From: Ruegeria_C sp041537925
GTDB taxonomy: Bacteria > Pseudomonadota > Alphaproteobacteria > Rhodobacterales > Rhodobacteraceae
Direction: 5' to 3'
Length of the DNA: 64,000 nucleotides
Assembly: GCF_041537925.1 (NCBI RefSeq)
Contig: NZ_JBGOSH010000001.1
Coordinates: 682,001-746,000, forward strand
Shown here in pieces: positions 17,007-26,432 of the stretch (position 1 is the first letter of the stretch; every line of letters begins with the position of its first letter). The notes under the pieces are model-generated. The model saw nothing but the letters and a program-made list of their open reading frames with translations. It was not told where the DNA came from and did no database searches. Both the position numbers and the translations under genes were made by a program.

Positions 17007-17609
17007 TCACCACATGCGGCCCCTGGCATAATCTGCATATCCCGCGTCGTAGGCCTCTCCGTCAAAACTCTTATCCTCTTCCTTGACGAATTGCCCGGCG
17101 GTCGGCACCAGATGTCCCTCGTGTTCGCGGGTCCAGAGCCCCGATCGCATCAGGGCCTTGGCGCATTGGAAATACACTTCGCCCAGCGTGATGACGGTCA
17201 CGGTTCTGGGGCGTTTGCCGGATTTCTCGAAACCGGCCAGAACCGCCGAATCCGCAGTCAACACAGCGGTGCCGTTGATCCGCACCACGTTGTTGCAGCC
17301 CGGTACCATGAACATCAGGCTGACCCGCCCGTCGCGCAGGATGTTGCGCAGCGAATCGATGCGGTTGTTGCCCATCCAGTCGGGCAGCATCAGGGTGCGG
17401 TCATCGGCGATCCGCACCACGGGACCATCCTCGCCACGGGGGCTGGCATCTGTTCCTTCCGGCCCGACGCTGGACAGAACCACAAAGCGTGCCCTGTCGA
17501 TCCAGGCGCGGTAGAGCGGGGTCAGCCGGGTCCAGACTTTGGTCAGCGACCGCGGAACGGCGGCGCCATAAAGAGCTTCCAGCTCGTCGAGATTGGTGAG
17601 TGTCTGCAT
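17007..17609 (-). CDS. Pyridoxamine 5'-phosphate oxidase family flavoprotein
   Basis: 200-residue split-barrel protein of the PPOX/FMN-binding class. The ARFVVLSSVGPEGTDASPRG block and the LMLPDWMGNNRIDSLRNIL block match the subgroup that binds FMN or F420 and whose substrate is unknown. I chose the ATG at 17609 because GGAG lies just upstream; the frame also contains a start at 17651 with no clear ribosome site. It converges on the GST gene with 6 bases between stops. Confidence 0.85.
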   Translation of the reverse strand: MQTLTNLDELEALYGAAVPRSLTKVWTRLTPLYRAWIDRARFVVLSSVGPEGTDASPRGEDGPVVRIADDRTLMLPDWMGNNRIDSLRNILRDGRVSLMFMVPGCNNVVRINGTAVLTADSAVLAGFEKSGKRPRTVTVITLGEVYFQCAKALMRSGLWTREHEGHLVPTAGQFVKEEDKSFDGEAYDAGYADYARGRMW

Positions 17610-17664
17610 CGGGCGCTCCGTCTGTTCAATTGTGGAATTGGCTTGTCTCAATTAACCGATGGCG

Positions 17665-18167
17665 TCAACGGGGATGGCTCCGGGTACCCCTAAAGTGGCT
17701 AGCGCGGGACATCCCATCGACCCTTCGCTCGGCGATATCTTCGGCCCAAAGCGCTGGCTTTTCCGCGATGAACCGGTTCATCAGCGCGATACAATCCGGA
17801 TCATTCGCGATCACCACCTCGACGCCATGCTGGCGCAGAACTTCTCGTTGCCGGCGAAATTTACCGCCTCGCCAGTTCCCACGCGCAGGATGGCGAACTG
17901 AACGATTGTGCCCGCGCACATCACGCAGGGTGACAGCGAGGTGAAGAGCGTGGTGTCGCGATAGGATTTCTGGCGTCCTGCCTTGCGCAACGCGTCCATC
18001 TCGCCATGCGCGATGGGGTCGCCACGCTGCACCCGCTGATTGCGCCCGCACGCCAGCACCTCGCCACCGCGTGCCAGCACCGATCCGATCGGGCACCCAC
18101 CTTCATCGAACCCGGCTTTTGCCTCGTCATAGGCGATGCGCAGGAAGCGTCAATCCTCTTCTGTCAT
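17665..18167 (-). pseudogene. Nucleoside/cytosine deaminase, inactivated by a stop and a frameshift
   Basis: The region still spells a zinc deaminase of the cytidine/guanine deaminase superfamily. The zinc motif HGEMDA and the PCVMCAGTI motif are intact, and FAGNEKF and RQHGVEVVIANDPDC are recognisable. Two lesions break it. Codon 6 after the ATG at 18167 is TGA (18150-18152) where Trp is expected (MTEED-stop-RFLRIAYDEAKAG). One base is missing near 17845, where NEKF must change frame to continue into RQHGVEV. The middle could restart internally, but the frameshift would still remove the last third. An assembly error is possible for either site but unlikely for both. Confidence 0.85.
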
Positions 18168-18413
18168 CATCTGAGATCCTCGTGCCCGTTCAAAGTCGAC
18201 GCTGCCGATCAACGGAGGCACAGTCAAGCGCTCGCCCGCGACCCGGCCCTGCCGACCAAAGCCCTCTGCAATACTCGTCTCAAAAGAGAACAAACATGGA
18301 AAATCGACAAAGAAACCGCATTGTTGTCCCGTGGGGTCACGATTGAGGCTGGAAACGGGTCACCGGCTTGTCTAAGGACTCTGCCGAAACACCGCCGCAG
18401 GAGGGGAGCGTCC

Positions 18414-18737
18414 ATGGCCAAGATCACCTATATCGAGCACAACGGGACCGAACATGTCGTTGAGGTCGCCAACGGACTGACCGTGATGGAAGGCGCGCGC
18501 GACAACAACATTCCCGGCATCGAAGCCGATTGCGGCGGTGCCTGCGCCTGTTCCACCTGCCATGTCTATGTCGACCCGGCCTGGGTCGAGAAAATACCCA
18601 CCAAAGACGACATGGAGGAGGACATGCTGGATTTCGCCTTTGAACCCGACCCATCCCGCTCGCGCCTGACCTGCCAGATCAAGGTCACCGACGCGCTGGA
18701 CGGTCTGGTCGTGCAGATGCCCGAAAAGCAAATCTGA
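18414..18737 (+). CDS. 2Fe-2S ferredoxin (FdVI type)
   Basis: Electron carrier of 107 residues with an adrenodoxin-like cluster motif: Cys40, Cys46, Cys49 (DCGGACACSTCHVYV) and Cys87 (RLTCQIK). The close relative is Rhodobacter capsulatus ferredoxin VI. GAGGGGAG precedes the ATG. The in-frame reading upstream to 18006 is not coding. The stop overlaps the start of the next gene (TGATG). Confidence 0.95.
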   Translation: MAKITYIEHNGTEHVVEVANGLTVMEGARDNNIPGIEADCGGACACSTCHVYVDPAWVEKIPTKDDMEEDMLDFAFEPDPSRSRLTCQIKVTDALDGLVVQMPEKQI

Positions 18738-19483
18738 TGCACAGCACGGTGGCAGCGGCGTTCCTTGCGCTCTGCCCGCTGCTGCCCGTGCAGGCTCAGA
18801 CCATCGTTGATGCGGAATATTTCGCGCCGACAGACAGTTACCCTCATGGCGTGCTCGGGGATGATCAGGAATGGGGTGCCGTTCAGATCACGGTCAAGCG
18901 GCAACGCGGTGAGCCGGGATCGCTGATCTCCGGCTATGTCAACCTGACCTACCGGATCGACGCCCTGCCCGATACCGTATTCGAAGACCTAGAACCGCGT
19001 CTCTGGGACGTTACCGGCGATGGATCGCCCGAGGTAGTGGTCGTGGAAAGCCATCAGTCTTACGGCGCACGGCTAATGGTAATCGGTCTGCAAGACGGCG
19101 AACTTCGGTACATTGCAGCAACGCCTTATATCGGCACGCGGTTTCGCTGGCTCGCACCAGTCGGGGCGGCCGATCTTGATGGGGACGGGCATGTCGAGAT
19201 TGCTTTCATCGACCGACCACATCTGGCGCAGATGTTGCGCATCTGGCGGTTCAAGGATGATGCTCTGACCGAAATTGCGGCGATCCCGGGCTTTGCCAAT
19301 CACCGGATTGGCGAGGATTTCATTTCCGGCGGGCTTCGGAATTGTGGGGCGGGGCCTGAGTTGATCGTGGTCAGTGGCGACTGGAGCCGGATTGCCGCCG
19401 TCGCCTTTCACAAGCGCTGGGTCGAGCGTCATGTCGGGCCATATACTGGGCCCGAAAGTCTGACCGCAGCGCTGGCCTGCTAG
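18737..19483 (+). CDS. Exported FG-GAP/VCBS repeat protein
   Basis: 248 residues with a signal peptide (about 1-20, ending PVQAQ) and at least two FG-GAP-like calcium loops: WDVTGDGSPEVVVVE and ADLDGDGHVEIAFID. A beta-propeller-like, calcium-binding periplasmic protein is likely; there is no enzyme motif. Its start is fused to the ferredoxin stop, so the pair is translationally coupled even though the products should sit in different compartments. Confidence 0.8.
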   Translation: MHSTVAAAFLALCPLLPVQAQTIVDAEYFAPTDSYPHGVLGDDQEWGAVQITVKRQRGEPGSLISGYVNLTYRIDALPDTVFEDLEPRLWDVTGDGSPEVVVVESHQSYGARLMVIGLQDGELRYIAATPYIGTRFRWLAPVGAADLDGDGHVEIAFIDRPHLAQMLRIWRFKDDALTEIAAIPGFANHRIGEDFISGGLRNCGAGPELIVVSGDWSRIAAVAFHKRWVERHVGPYTGPESLTAALAC

Positions 19484-19565
19484 ATCAAATCAAGGGAGAA
19501 GGACCTAATGTCCTGTCCCCAACCTGTTTCCAAGGAGGGATGGGTTTGACACGCCTTGGAGCGCG

Positions 19566-20828
19566 CTAGAGCGCGCGCCAGCCGATATCGCGGCGGAAAT
19601 AGCCGTCCGGCCAGTTGACGCGGTCAGCCATCTCATAAGCCTGATCACGCGCCGCGCTAAGGCTGTCGCCCCGTGCGGTGACGTTGAGAACCCGTCCGCC
19701 CGATGCCAGCACCGCCCCACCCTCGGTCTTGGTTCCGGCATGGAACACGATGTTGCTGCTATCCTCGGGCAGATCGTCCAGCCCGCCGATCTCAGTGCCT
19801 TTGCTGTAGTCGCCCGGATAGCCTTGCGCCGCCATTACCACCGTCATCGCGTGGTCGTCGGCCCAGTTCACCTGCGCCTCGCCCAGTCGGCCCTCGGCGG
19901 CGGCGTGCATCAGGTCCATCGCCTGCGCACCCAGCCGCATCATCAACACCTGACATTCAGGGTCGCCGAACCGCACATTGTATTCCACCAGCCGCGGCAG
20001 ACCGTGGTCGATCATCAACCCGACATAGAGCACGCCCTGAAACGGCATTCCACGCTTGGCCATCTCTGTCATTGTGGGCCGGACAATCTGGTCCATCGCC
20101 CGCGCCTCGACCTCGGCGCTCAGCACTGGCGCCGGGGAATAGGCGCCCATGCCGCCGGTATTGGGTCCGGTATCTCCCTCGCCGATGCGCTTGTGATCCT
20201 GGGCGGTGCCCACCGACAGGATATCGGTTCCATCGCAAAGTACGAACAACGAGGCTTCTTCGCCCTCCATGAACTCCTCGATCACCACCTCGGCTCCGGC
20301 ACTGCCAAAGGCACCGCCCAGCATGTCGTCCACAGCCGCGAGCGCCGCATCGACCTCCATCGCCACGATCACGCCCTTGCCCGCCGCCAGACCATCAGCC
20401 TTGACCACGATCGGTGCGCCCTGCTGGCGGATATAGGCCTTGGCCGGCTCGGCCTCGGTGAAGCGCGCATAGCCCGCCGTGGGTGCATTGGCCGCATCGC
20501 AGATCTCTTTGGTAAAGCTTTTCGACGCTTCCAGCCGTGCAGCCGCCGCCGAGGGGCCAAAGACCAGCACACCCGCCTCGCGCAGCCGGTCGGCTACGCC
20601 TGCAGCCAAGGGCGCTTCGGGACCGACGATCACGAAGTCCACCGCGTTCTCCTCGCAGAACCGCGCCACCGCGCCGCCATCCATGATGTCGAGATCGGCA
20701 CATTCCGCGATCTGAGCGATCCCGGCATTGCCCGGCGCCACGATCAGCTTGTCGCATTTGGGGTTCTGCATCACCGCCCAGGCCAGGCTGTGTTCCCGCC
20801 CGCCACCACCGAGGATGAGGATATTCAT
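19566..20828 (-). CDS. purD: Phosphoribosylamine-glycine ligase
   Basis: ATP-grasp enzyme of purine synthesis (GAR synthetase), 420 residues. The N-terminus MNILILGGGGREHSLAW is diagnostic and fixes the ATG at 20828; GDTGPNTGGMGAYSPAP and the C-terminal RFGDPECQ are further signatures. A longer frame upstream would run into the divergent xseA region and is rejected. Confidence 0.97.
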   Translation of the reverse strand: MNILILGGGGREHSLAWAVMQNPKCDKLIVAPGNAGIAQIAECADLDIMDGGAVARFCEENAVDFVIVGPEAPLAAGVADRLREAGVLVFGPSAAAARLEASKSFTKEICDAANAPTAGYARFTEAEPAKAYIRQQGAPIVVKADGLAAGKGVIVAMEVDAALAAVDDMLGGAFGSAGAEVVIEEFMEGEEASLFVLCDGTDILSVGTAQDHKRIGEGDTGPNTGGMGAYSPAPVLSAEVEARAMDQIVRPTMTEMAKRGMPFQGVLYVGLMIDHGLPRLVEYNVRFGDPECQVLMMRLGAQAMDLMHAAAEGRLGEAQVNWADDHAMTVVMAAQGYPGDYSKGTEIGGLDDLPEDSSNIVFHAGTKTEGGAVLASGGRVLNVTARGDSLSAARDQAYEMADRVNWPDGYFRRDIGWRAL

Positions 20829-20913
20829 GAAAAGCGCTCCGATCTGCTTGGCCCTGCTGTCGCGGCGTTCTAAGCTGGCCCGAGCAGTGACACAAGACCA
20901 ACAGGCGCGCACA

Positions 20914-22401
20914 ATGTCCGACCTTCTCGACGATCCGCTTCCCGGCCAGAACATGCCCGAATTCACCGTCTCGGAAATCTCCGGCGAAGTGAAACGCACG
21001 CTTGAGGGCACGTTCGGCCGTATCCGTGTGCGCGGTGAGGTGGGGCGCGTGTTTGAGGCGCGGTCCGGGCATCTTTATTATGACGTGAAGGACGACCGCA
21101 ACGTGCTGGCCTGCACCACCTGGAAAGGCCAGATTGCCGGGCTGTCGGTGGTGCCCGAAGAAGGGCTCGAGGTGGTGGTCACGGGACGCCTCACTGCCTT
21201 TGGCGCGCAATCGAAATACAACATGAATGTTGATGAAGTGTCCGTTGCGGGTCAGGGCGCGCTGATGGCACTGCTGGAGAAACGCAAGAAACAGCTGGAG
21301 GCTGAGGGGCTATTCGCGCCCGAGCGCAAGCGCCCCCTGCCCTACCTGCCTCAGATCATTGGTGTGGTGACCTCGCCTTCGGGCGCGGTGATCCGCGACA
21401 TTCTGCACCGGCTGCGCGACCGGTTCCCGCGCAAAGTGCTGATCTGGCCCGTCGCCGTGCAGGGTAACGCCTGTTCGCCGGAAGTGACCCGTGCCATCGA
21501 AGGCTTCAACGCGCTCACCCCTGGCGGCGCATTGCCCCGGCCCGACCTGATCATCGTGGCGCGTGGCGGCGGGTCGATCGAGGATCTCTGGGGCTTCAAC
21601 GAAGAAAGCGTGGCGCGCGCGGCGGCAGCCTCTGAAATCCCACTGATCTCGGCGGTGGGGCACGAGACCGACACAACCCTGATTGACTATGTATCGGACC
21701 AGCGTGCGCCAACCCCCACCGCGGCTGCAGAACTGGCGGTGCCTGTGCGCCTCGACCTGCTGGCCTGGACCACGGAGCAAGGCGCGCGCCTGAGCCGCGC
21801 CGCCAGCGATGCGGTGCAGCGCCGCGCGCAGCGGCTGGCCGATCTGGCCCGCGCCCTGCCGCGTCCCGACACGCTGCTGGACGGCCCGCGCCAACGGCTG
21901 GACCAAAGTACCGAACGCCTGCCCAACGCCCTGATCCGCGGCGTGCAGACCCGGCGGGTGAAACTGCTGGACATGTCCGCACATCTGCGCCCCGCCACTC
22001 TGCGCGGCCTTGTCGAGACCCGCCGCGACCGCTGGACCAACCTGTCCTCGCGCCTAAGCACACGACCTCTCCAGCGCGAGATCATCACCCGCATTGACCA
22101 GTTGCAACGGCTAACCGAGCGGTTGAACGCCGCGCAGGCCCTTCGCATCGACCGGCTTCGGCAATCGTTGGATGCCACCGACCGGCTGCGCGAAACGCTT
22201 AGCTACAAGGCCACGCTGGAGCGCGGCTATGCGGTGGTACGCGCCGAGGGCCATGTGGTCACACGCAAGGCAGAGGCCGAAAAACACGCGGCCCTCGAAA
22301 TCGAGTTCGCAGATGGCGAGATAACGACCGGGGGCGGCGCGGCGCGAGCTGCGACAAAGAAACCGAAACCGGACCCGCCCTCGCAGGGCTCGCTGTTCTA
22401 G
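20914..22401 (+). CDS. xseA: Exodeoxyribonuclease VII large subunit
   Basis: 495-residue nuclease subunit that, with XseB (not in the window), degrades single-stranded DNA. An N-terminal OB-fold (FGRIRVRGEVGRVFEARSG) is followed by the catalytic domain with LIIVARGGGSIEDLWGFN and SAVGHETDTTLIDYVSDQRA, then a long helical region and a C-terminal ATLERGYAVVR. I chose the ATG at 20914 because it begins the family's usual N-terminus. Confidence 0.96.
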   Translation: MSDLLDDPLPGQNMPEFTVSEISGEVKRTLEGTFGRIRVRGEVGRVFEARSGHLYYDVKDDRNVLACTTWKGQIAGLSVVPEEGLEVVVTGRLTAFGAQSKYNMNVDEVSVAGQGALMALLEKRKKQLEAEGLFAPERKRPLPYLPQIIGVVTSPSGAVIRDILHRLRDRFPRKVLIWPVAVQGNACSPEVTRAIEGFNALTPGGALPRPDLIIVARGGGSIEDLWGFNEESVARAAAASEIPLISAVGHETDTTLIDYVSDQRAPTPTAAAELAVPVRLDLLAWTTEQGARLSRAASDAVQRRAQRLADLARALPRPDTLLDGPRQRLDQSTERLPNALIRGVQTRRVKLLDMSAHLRPATLRGLVETRRDRWTNLSSRLSTRPLQREIITRIDQLQRLTERLNAAQALRIDRLRQSLDATDRLRETLSYKATLERGYAVVRAEGHVVTRKAEAEKHAALEIEFADGEITTGGGAARAATKKPKPDPPSQGSLF

Positions 22402-22406
22402 CGCCT

Positions 22407-23048
22407 ATGCTGACGATCTGGGGCCGCAGGACATCCTCGAACGTACAGGCCCTGATGTGGTGTGTCGGTGAGTTGGACCTGCCCTATACCCGCCACGACG
22501 CGGGTCATCGATTTGGCGGTCTCGACAGCGACGACTTCGCCCTGCTCAACCCGAACCGGACCATCCCGGTGCTACAGGACGGCGATGACGACCCGATCTG
22601 GGAAACCGGCGCGATCCTGCGCTATCTGGCCAGTCGCTATGGCGGCGGGACCTTCTGGCCCGGCGCGCCGGGCCTGCGCGCGCAGGTCGACAAATGGGCC
22701 GACTGGGCAAAGTTGAACGTGGCCATGGCGTTCACCGTGCCGGTCTTCTGGCAGTTGGTCCGCACCCCGCCGGAGGCACGCGACTTGGCGGCGCTGGCAA
22801 CCGCGTGTTCCGCGCTCGAAGACATGCTCGGCATCGCCGATGCCCAACTCCAACGTCACCCTTACCTGGCGGGCCACCACTTCACGCTGGCCGACATCCA
22901 GTTGGGGCACATGCTCTACCGATATTATGATATCGACATCGAGCGCCGCGCATTGCCCGCGCTTCGGTCCTATTACGAGCGACTTGCCCGGCGTCCGGCC
23001 TATCGCGCGCATGTCATGATTTCATATGACGAACTGCGCCCGGTCTGA
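22407..23048 (+). CDS. Glutathione S-transferase family protein
   Basis: 213 residues. The thioredoxin-like domain includes NPNRTIPVLQD and the GSH-binding IWETGAILRYLASRYG; the helical domain has AGHHFTLADIQLGHMLYRY. It begins 6 bases after the xseA stop and is probably cotranscribed with it. Substrate unknown. It is one of three GST-like genes in the window and is not a close duplicate of the others. Confidence 0.88.
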   Translation: MLTIWGRRTSSNVQALMWCVGELDLPYTRHDAGHRFGGLDSDDFALLNPNRTIPVLQDGDDDPIWETGAILRYLASRYGGGTFWPGAPGLRAQVDKWADWAKLNVAMAFTVPVFWQLVRTPPEARDLAALATACSALEDMLGIADAQLQRHPYLAGHHFTLADIQLGHMLYRYYDIDIERRALPALRSYYERLARRPAYRAHVMISYDELRPV

Positions 23049-23060
23049 CCGCATGCGCCG

Positions 23061-23459
23061 TCAGACCCCCACATCCGGGCCGTAGCACAGCATCTCTTCG
23101 CCGATATCCTCAGCCTCATAGAGTTCCGTGGCCTGCGGGTCATTTTCAAACCGTGCGATCAGGCCCTGCGTGCCCTGGCTGAAGCTCCAGCATTGCGGGT
23201 CCAGCCGGTCCTCGTAGAGGAAACAGATCTGGCCGTCCTCGCGTTCATACCAGAGGCCCTGCTTGCAATCGCCGTCCAGAAACGACCAGATCACCCGGCG
23301 GTCGGGCAAATAGCGCTCAACCCCATAGGCCTGCCCGCCCTGCCCGTAGAACAGCGTCTTGCCGAGAGTATAGCGGTCAAACTCTTCCGCCGACATATCG
23401 GACTGCGCCAGAACGGGCAGACCGGCGCAACAGGCGAGAATCAGGACAAGACGCAACAT
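23061..23459 (-). CDS. Exported protein of unknown function
   Basis: Protein of 132 residues starting MLRLVLILACCAGLPVLAQ, a clear signal peptide, so probably periplasmic. The mature part has four Cys (DGDCKQG, GQICFLY, DPQCWSF, EMLCYGP), which suggests two disulfides, and a repeated aromatic Tyr/Trp pattern. No known motif is seen. It converges on the GST gene and is divergent from ftsY. A longer frame from 23495 is possible but would put residues before the signal peptide. Confidence 0.7.
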   Translation of the reverse strand: MLRLVLILACCAGLPVLAQSDMSAEEFDRYTLGKTLFYGQGGQAYGVERYLPDRRVIWSFLDGDCKQGLWYEREDGQICFLYEDRLDPQCWSFSQGTQGLIARFENDPQATELYEAEDIGEEMLCYGPDVGV

Positions 23460-23614
23460 GGCCCGATCTTTGCAGATCAGGACAAGGCCCGCCACTCACC
23501 CGACGCTGCGGCAGGGTTTTGCGCGACTTCCCGTTCCTTCTCGTGCGCGAGACCCTTTGCAACCCGGCGTGATCCGCATTAGGTGAAGAAAAACCAAAGC
23601 GAGGAGCCGGCCAG

Positions 23615-24727
23615 ATGGCGCTATTCTCAAAGCTCAAGGACCGCCTGTTCAAATCCTCCTCAAAACTGGAAGAGGGGCTGGACGCGATCGTCGAGGATGG
23701 TGGCGAAGTCGACACCACACCCGCCGCAGCGCCGCCCGCGCCCGAACCGGTGCCTCAGGCCACCGCCCCGGAGGCCCCTGCGCCCGCCAAGGCCCCGCCG
23801 CCGCCGGAGCCCGCGCCGAAACCGGCCGAACCCGCCAAGCCGGGTCTGCTCAACCGACTGTTCAAGAAGGCCGATGACACCCCCGTTATCCGCCGCACCC
23901 TGGACGATGACATGCTGGTGCAGTTGGAAGAGCTGCTCATCGCCTCGGATATGGGTGTCGACACAGCACTGCGGGTGACTGCCAACATGGCCGAGGGGCG
24001 TTTCGGCAAGAAGCTGTCGACCGAAGAGATCAAGCAATCGCTGGCTCAGGAAGTGGCCCGCGTGATGGAGCCGGTTGCCCGCCCGATGCCAATCTATCCC
24101 AAACGCCCGCAGGTGGTGTTGGTGGTCGGAGTGAACGGCTCGGGCAAGACCACTACGATCGGCAAACTGGCCAGCCAGTTCCGCGCCGCCGGCAAAAAGG
24201 TGGTGATTGCGGCAGGCGATACGTTCCGTGCCGCCGCGGTCGAGCAGTTGCAGGTCTGGGGCGACCGCGCCGGTGTGCCGGTGCTGACTGCGCCCGAGGG
24301 CTCGGACCCGGCCAGCCTCGCCTTTGACGCGATGACCCGCGCACAGGAGGACGGGGCCGATCTGCTGATGATCGATACCGCCGGACGGCTGCAGAACCGC
24401 GCCGACCTGATGGAGGAGCTGGCCAAGATCGTCCGCGTCATCCGTAAGAAGGACGAAAGCGCACCGCACAACACACTGCTGGTGCTGGATGCCACCACCG
24501 GCCAGAACGCGTTGCGGCAAGTGGAGACGTTCAAGACGATCTCTGACGTCTCGGGACTTGTCATGACCAAGCTGGACGGCACCGCCAAGGGTGGCGTGCT
24601 GGTGGCGTTGGCCGACAAGTTCGGCCTGCCTATCCACGCCATCGGTGTGGGCGAACAAATCGACGACCTCGCGCCTTTCGACCCCGAAGAGTTTGCCGCC
24701 GCCCTGACCGGCCTTGGAGCGCCCTAA
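23615..24727 (+). CDS. ftsY: Signal recognition particle receptor FtsY
   Basis: SRP receptor GTPase of 370 residues that docks ribosome-SRP complexes at the membrane. The N-terminal 80 or so residues are an Ala/Pro/Glu-rich low-complexity stretch, then the N domain and the G domain with GVNGSGKTTTIGKLA (about residue 171), DTFRAAAVEQL, MIDTAGRLQNRADLM and TKLDGTAKGG. This N-terminal extension is common in the group. Confidence 0.96.
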   Translation: MALFSKLKDRLFKSSSKLEEGLDAIVEDGGEVDTTPAAAPPAPEPVPQATAPEAPAPAKAPPPPEPAPKPAEPAKPGLLNRLFKKADDTPVIRRTLDDDMLVQLEELLIASDMGVDTALRVTANMAEGRFGKKLSTEEIKQSLAQEVARVMEPVARPMPIYPKRPQVVLVVGVNGSGKTTTIGKLASQFRAAGKKVVIAAGDTFRAAAVEQLQVWGDRAGVPVLTAPEGSDPASLAFDAMTRAQEDGADLLMIDTAGRLQNRADLMEELAKIVRVIRKKDESAPHNTLLVLDATTGQNALRQVETFKTISDVSGLVMTKLDGTAKGGVLVALADKFGLPIHAIGVGEQIDDLAPFDPEEFAAALTGLGAP

Positions 24728-24812
24728 CCCTTTCTTCATTTCGAAATTACTTTCCGGGGGTATGGAGGGGCAGACAGCCCTGATCTTCTCCACCAGCACA
24801 AAGACCTGACAT

Positions 24813-25715
24813 TTGAGCGACTGGCTGATCTCCCTCGAAGGCACCGAAGCGGGCCACAGGCTGGCCCTGGGCCTCGCATTGATGGCGGCGCTGCTGCACG
24901 CTGTCTTTGGCGCTCTACAAAAGGGTCGCCACGACCCTTGGTTGTCGCGCGGAGCGATCGATGCCTCCTACATGCTAATGGCGGCCCCTTTCGCGCTGTT
25001 CGTCGTGCCCTGGCCCGAGCCACATATGTGGCCGATCTTCGCCATCGTCTGGGTCATCCATATAGGTTACAAACTCCTGCAGGCGCAGGCCTACACGAAA
25101 GGTTCCTACACAGTGGTCTACCCGGTGGTGCGCGGCACCGGGCCGCTCTTCACCGTGATCGGTGCCTACCTGCTGTTCGGCGAGGTTTTCACGCCGGTGC
25201 AGTGGCTCGGCGTCGGCGTGCTGCTGGCCGGGATATTTGGCCTTGCCGTCTATAACCTGCTGCACCTTAAGGCCAACCGCGAGACGTTGCCCACAGCCCT
25301 CGCGCTGGCCTTCATCACCGGGCTCTTCGTGGCGCTCTATACCACTTATGACGCCTATGGCATCCGCGCGACGGCCGACCCGTTCACCTTTCTGGCGTGG
25401 TTTTTTATGATCGATGGGACGGCGATGCCGGTCATTGCCTGGCTGCGCTGGCGCAACATGGCCGATCCGCCCACGCCCGGCCCGCTGATGCTGCGCGGAT
25501 TCGCAGGCGGGATCGCGGCGTTTCTGTCCTTCGGGGCGGTCATGCTTGCGACCCGGCTGGACAAGGTAGGAGAAGCGGCGGTGCTGCGCGAAACGTCGAC
25601 CGTGTTTGCCGCGCTCATTGGCTGGCTGGTGCTAAAAGAAACGGTGGGACCGCGCCGTATCGCATTGATGAGCTTGATCGCGCTGGGAGCCGTGATAGTT
25701 GAGATGGGCGGATAA
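24813..25715 (+). CDS. EamA/DMT family permease
   Basis: 300-residue inner-membrane protein with about ten hydrophobic helices in two EamA halves; VVYPVVRGTGPLFTVIGAYLLFGE is the diagnostic end of the first half and LRETSTVFAALIGWLVLKE that of the second. The likely start is TTG at 24813; no in-frame ATG occurs before the conserved region. Substrate unknown. Confidence 0.85.
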   Translation: MSDWLISLEGTEAGHRLALGLALMAALLHAVFGALQKGRHDPWLSRGAIDASYMLMAAPFALFVVPWPEPHMWPIFAIVWVIHIGYKLLQAQAYTKGSYTVVYPVVRGTGPLFTVIGAYLLFGEVFTPVQWLGVGVLLAGIFGLAVYNLLHLKANRETLPTALALAFITGLFVALYTTYDAYGIRATADPFTFLAWFFMIDGTAMPVIAWLRWRNMADPPTPGPLMLRGFAGGIAAFLSFGAVMLATRLDKVGEAAVLRETSTVFAALIGWLVLKETVGPRRIALMSLIALGAVIVEMGG

Positions 25716-25731
25716 CAGAGCAAGGCGCGAC

Positions 25732-26358
25732 ATGACGCAGACCAAAGACATCAACCCGATCCTGAAACAGGTGCTGGAGTTGGGCCCGACCCTGGCCTTT
25801 TTCTTCATCTATCTGCGCATCAAGGATGACGTCTTTGCCATTGGCGGAACTGAATATTCCGGCTTTATCATTTCGGCGCTGATCTTTGTTCCGATCCTGC
25901 TGGTGGCGATGGGTATCTTGTGGATGCTTACCGGCAAGCTGAGCAGGTTGCAGATATTCACCGCCTTCATCGTGATCTTTTTCGGCGGACTCACGGCCTA
26001 TTTCAACGACAAGCGATTCTTCATGATGAAGACCACGCTTGTCTACGGCACATTCTGCGTCTTGCTCGGCTTCGGGCTGCTGCGTGGCAAATCTTACCTG
26101 GCCTATATCCTGAACGATATGCTGCCGATGGAGCAGGAAGGCTGGATGATCCTGACCCGCCGCCTCTGCGGCTGTTTCGCGGCACTGGCAGCGGCCAACG
26201 AATATGTCTGGCGCACCATGTCTGAAGAGGCCTGGGTCAAGATCGAAACCTTCGGCTTCCCACTTGCGCTGATGGCTTTTCTGATGATGCAGTTCAGCCT
26301 GCTTCAACGTTTTCTGATCGAACCCGATGCTGATAGCGCCGGTAAATCCGAAGACTGA
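25732..26358 (+). CDS. yciB: Inner-membrane septation protein A (YciB/IspZ)
   Basis: Integral membrane protein of 208 residues with the YciB features KQVLELGPTLAFFF at the N-terminus, GGLTAYFNDKRFFMMKTT in the middle and NEYVWRTMSEEAWVKIE near the end. Family members affect septum formation and envelope integrity. The ATG at 25732 starts the conserved part, 16 bases after the permease gene, so the two may be cotranscribed. Confidence 0.94.
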   Translation: MTQTKDINPILKQVLELGPTLAFFFIYLRIKDDVFAIGGTEYSGFIISALIFVPILLVAMGILWMLTGKLSRLQIFTAFIVIFFGGLTAYFNDKRFFMMKTTLVYGTFCVLLGFGLLRGKSYLAYILNDMLPMEQEGWMILTRRLCGCFAALAAANEYVWRTMSEEAWVKIETFGFPLALMAFLMMQFSLLQRFLIEPDADSAGKSED

Positions 26359-26432
26359 CTGTTTCTGTCGCTCAGCACAGTTGAGTTTTGCGTGTTTGCC
26401 CCTTAGACCGGAGGGCAAGGGAGGATCTGCGC

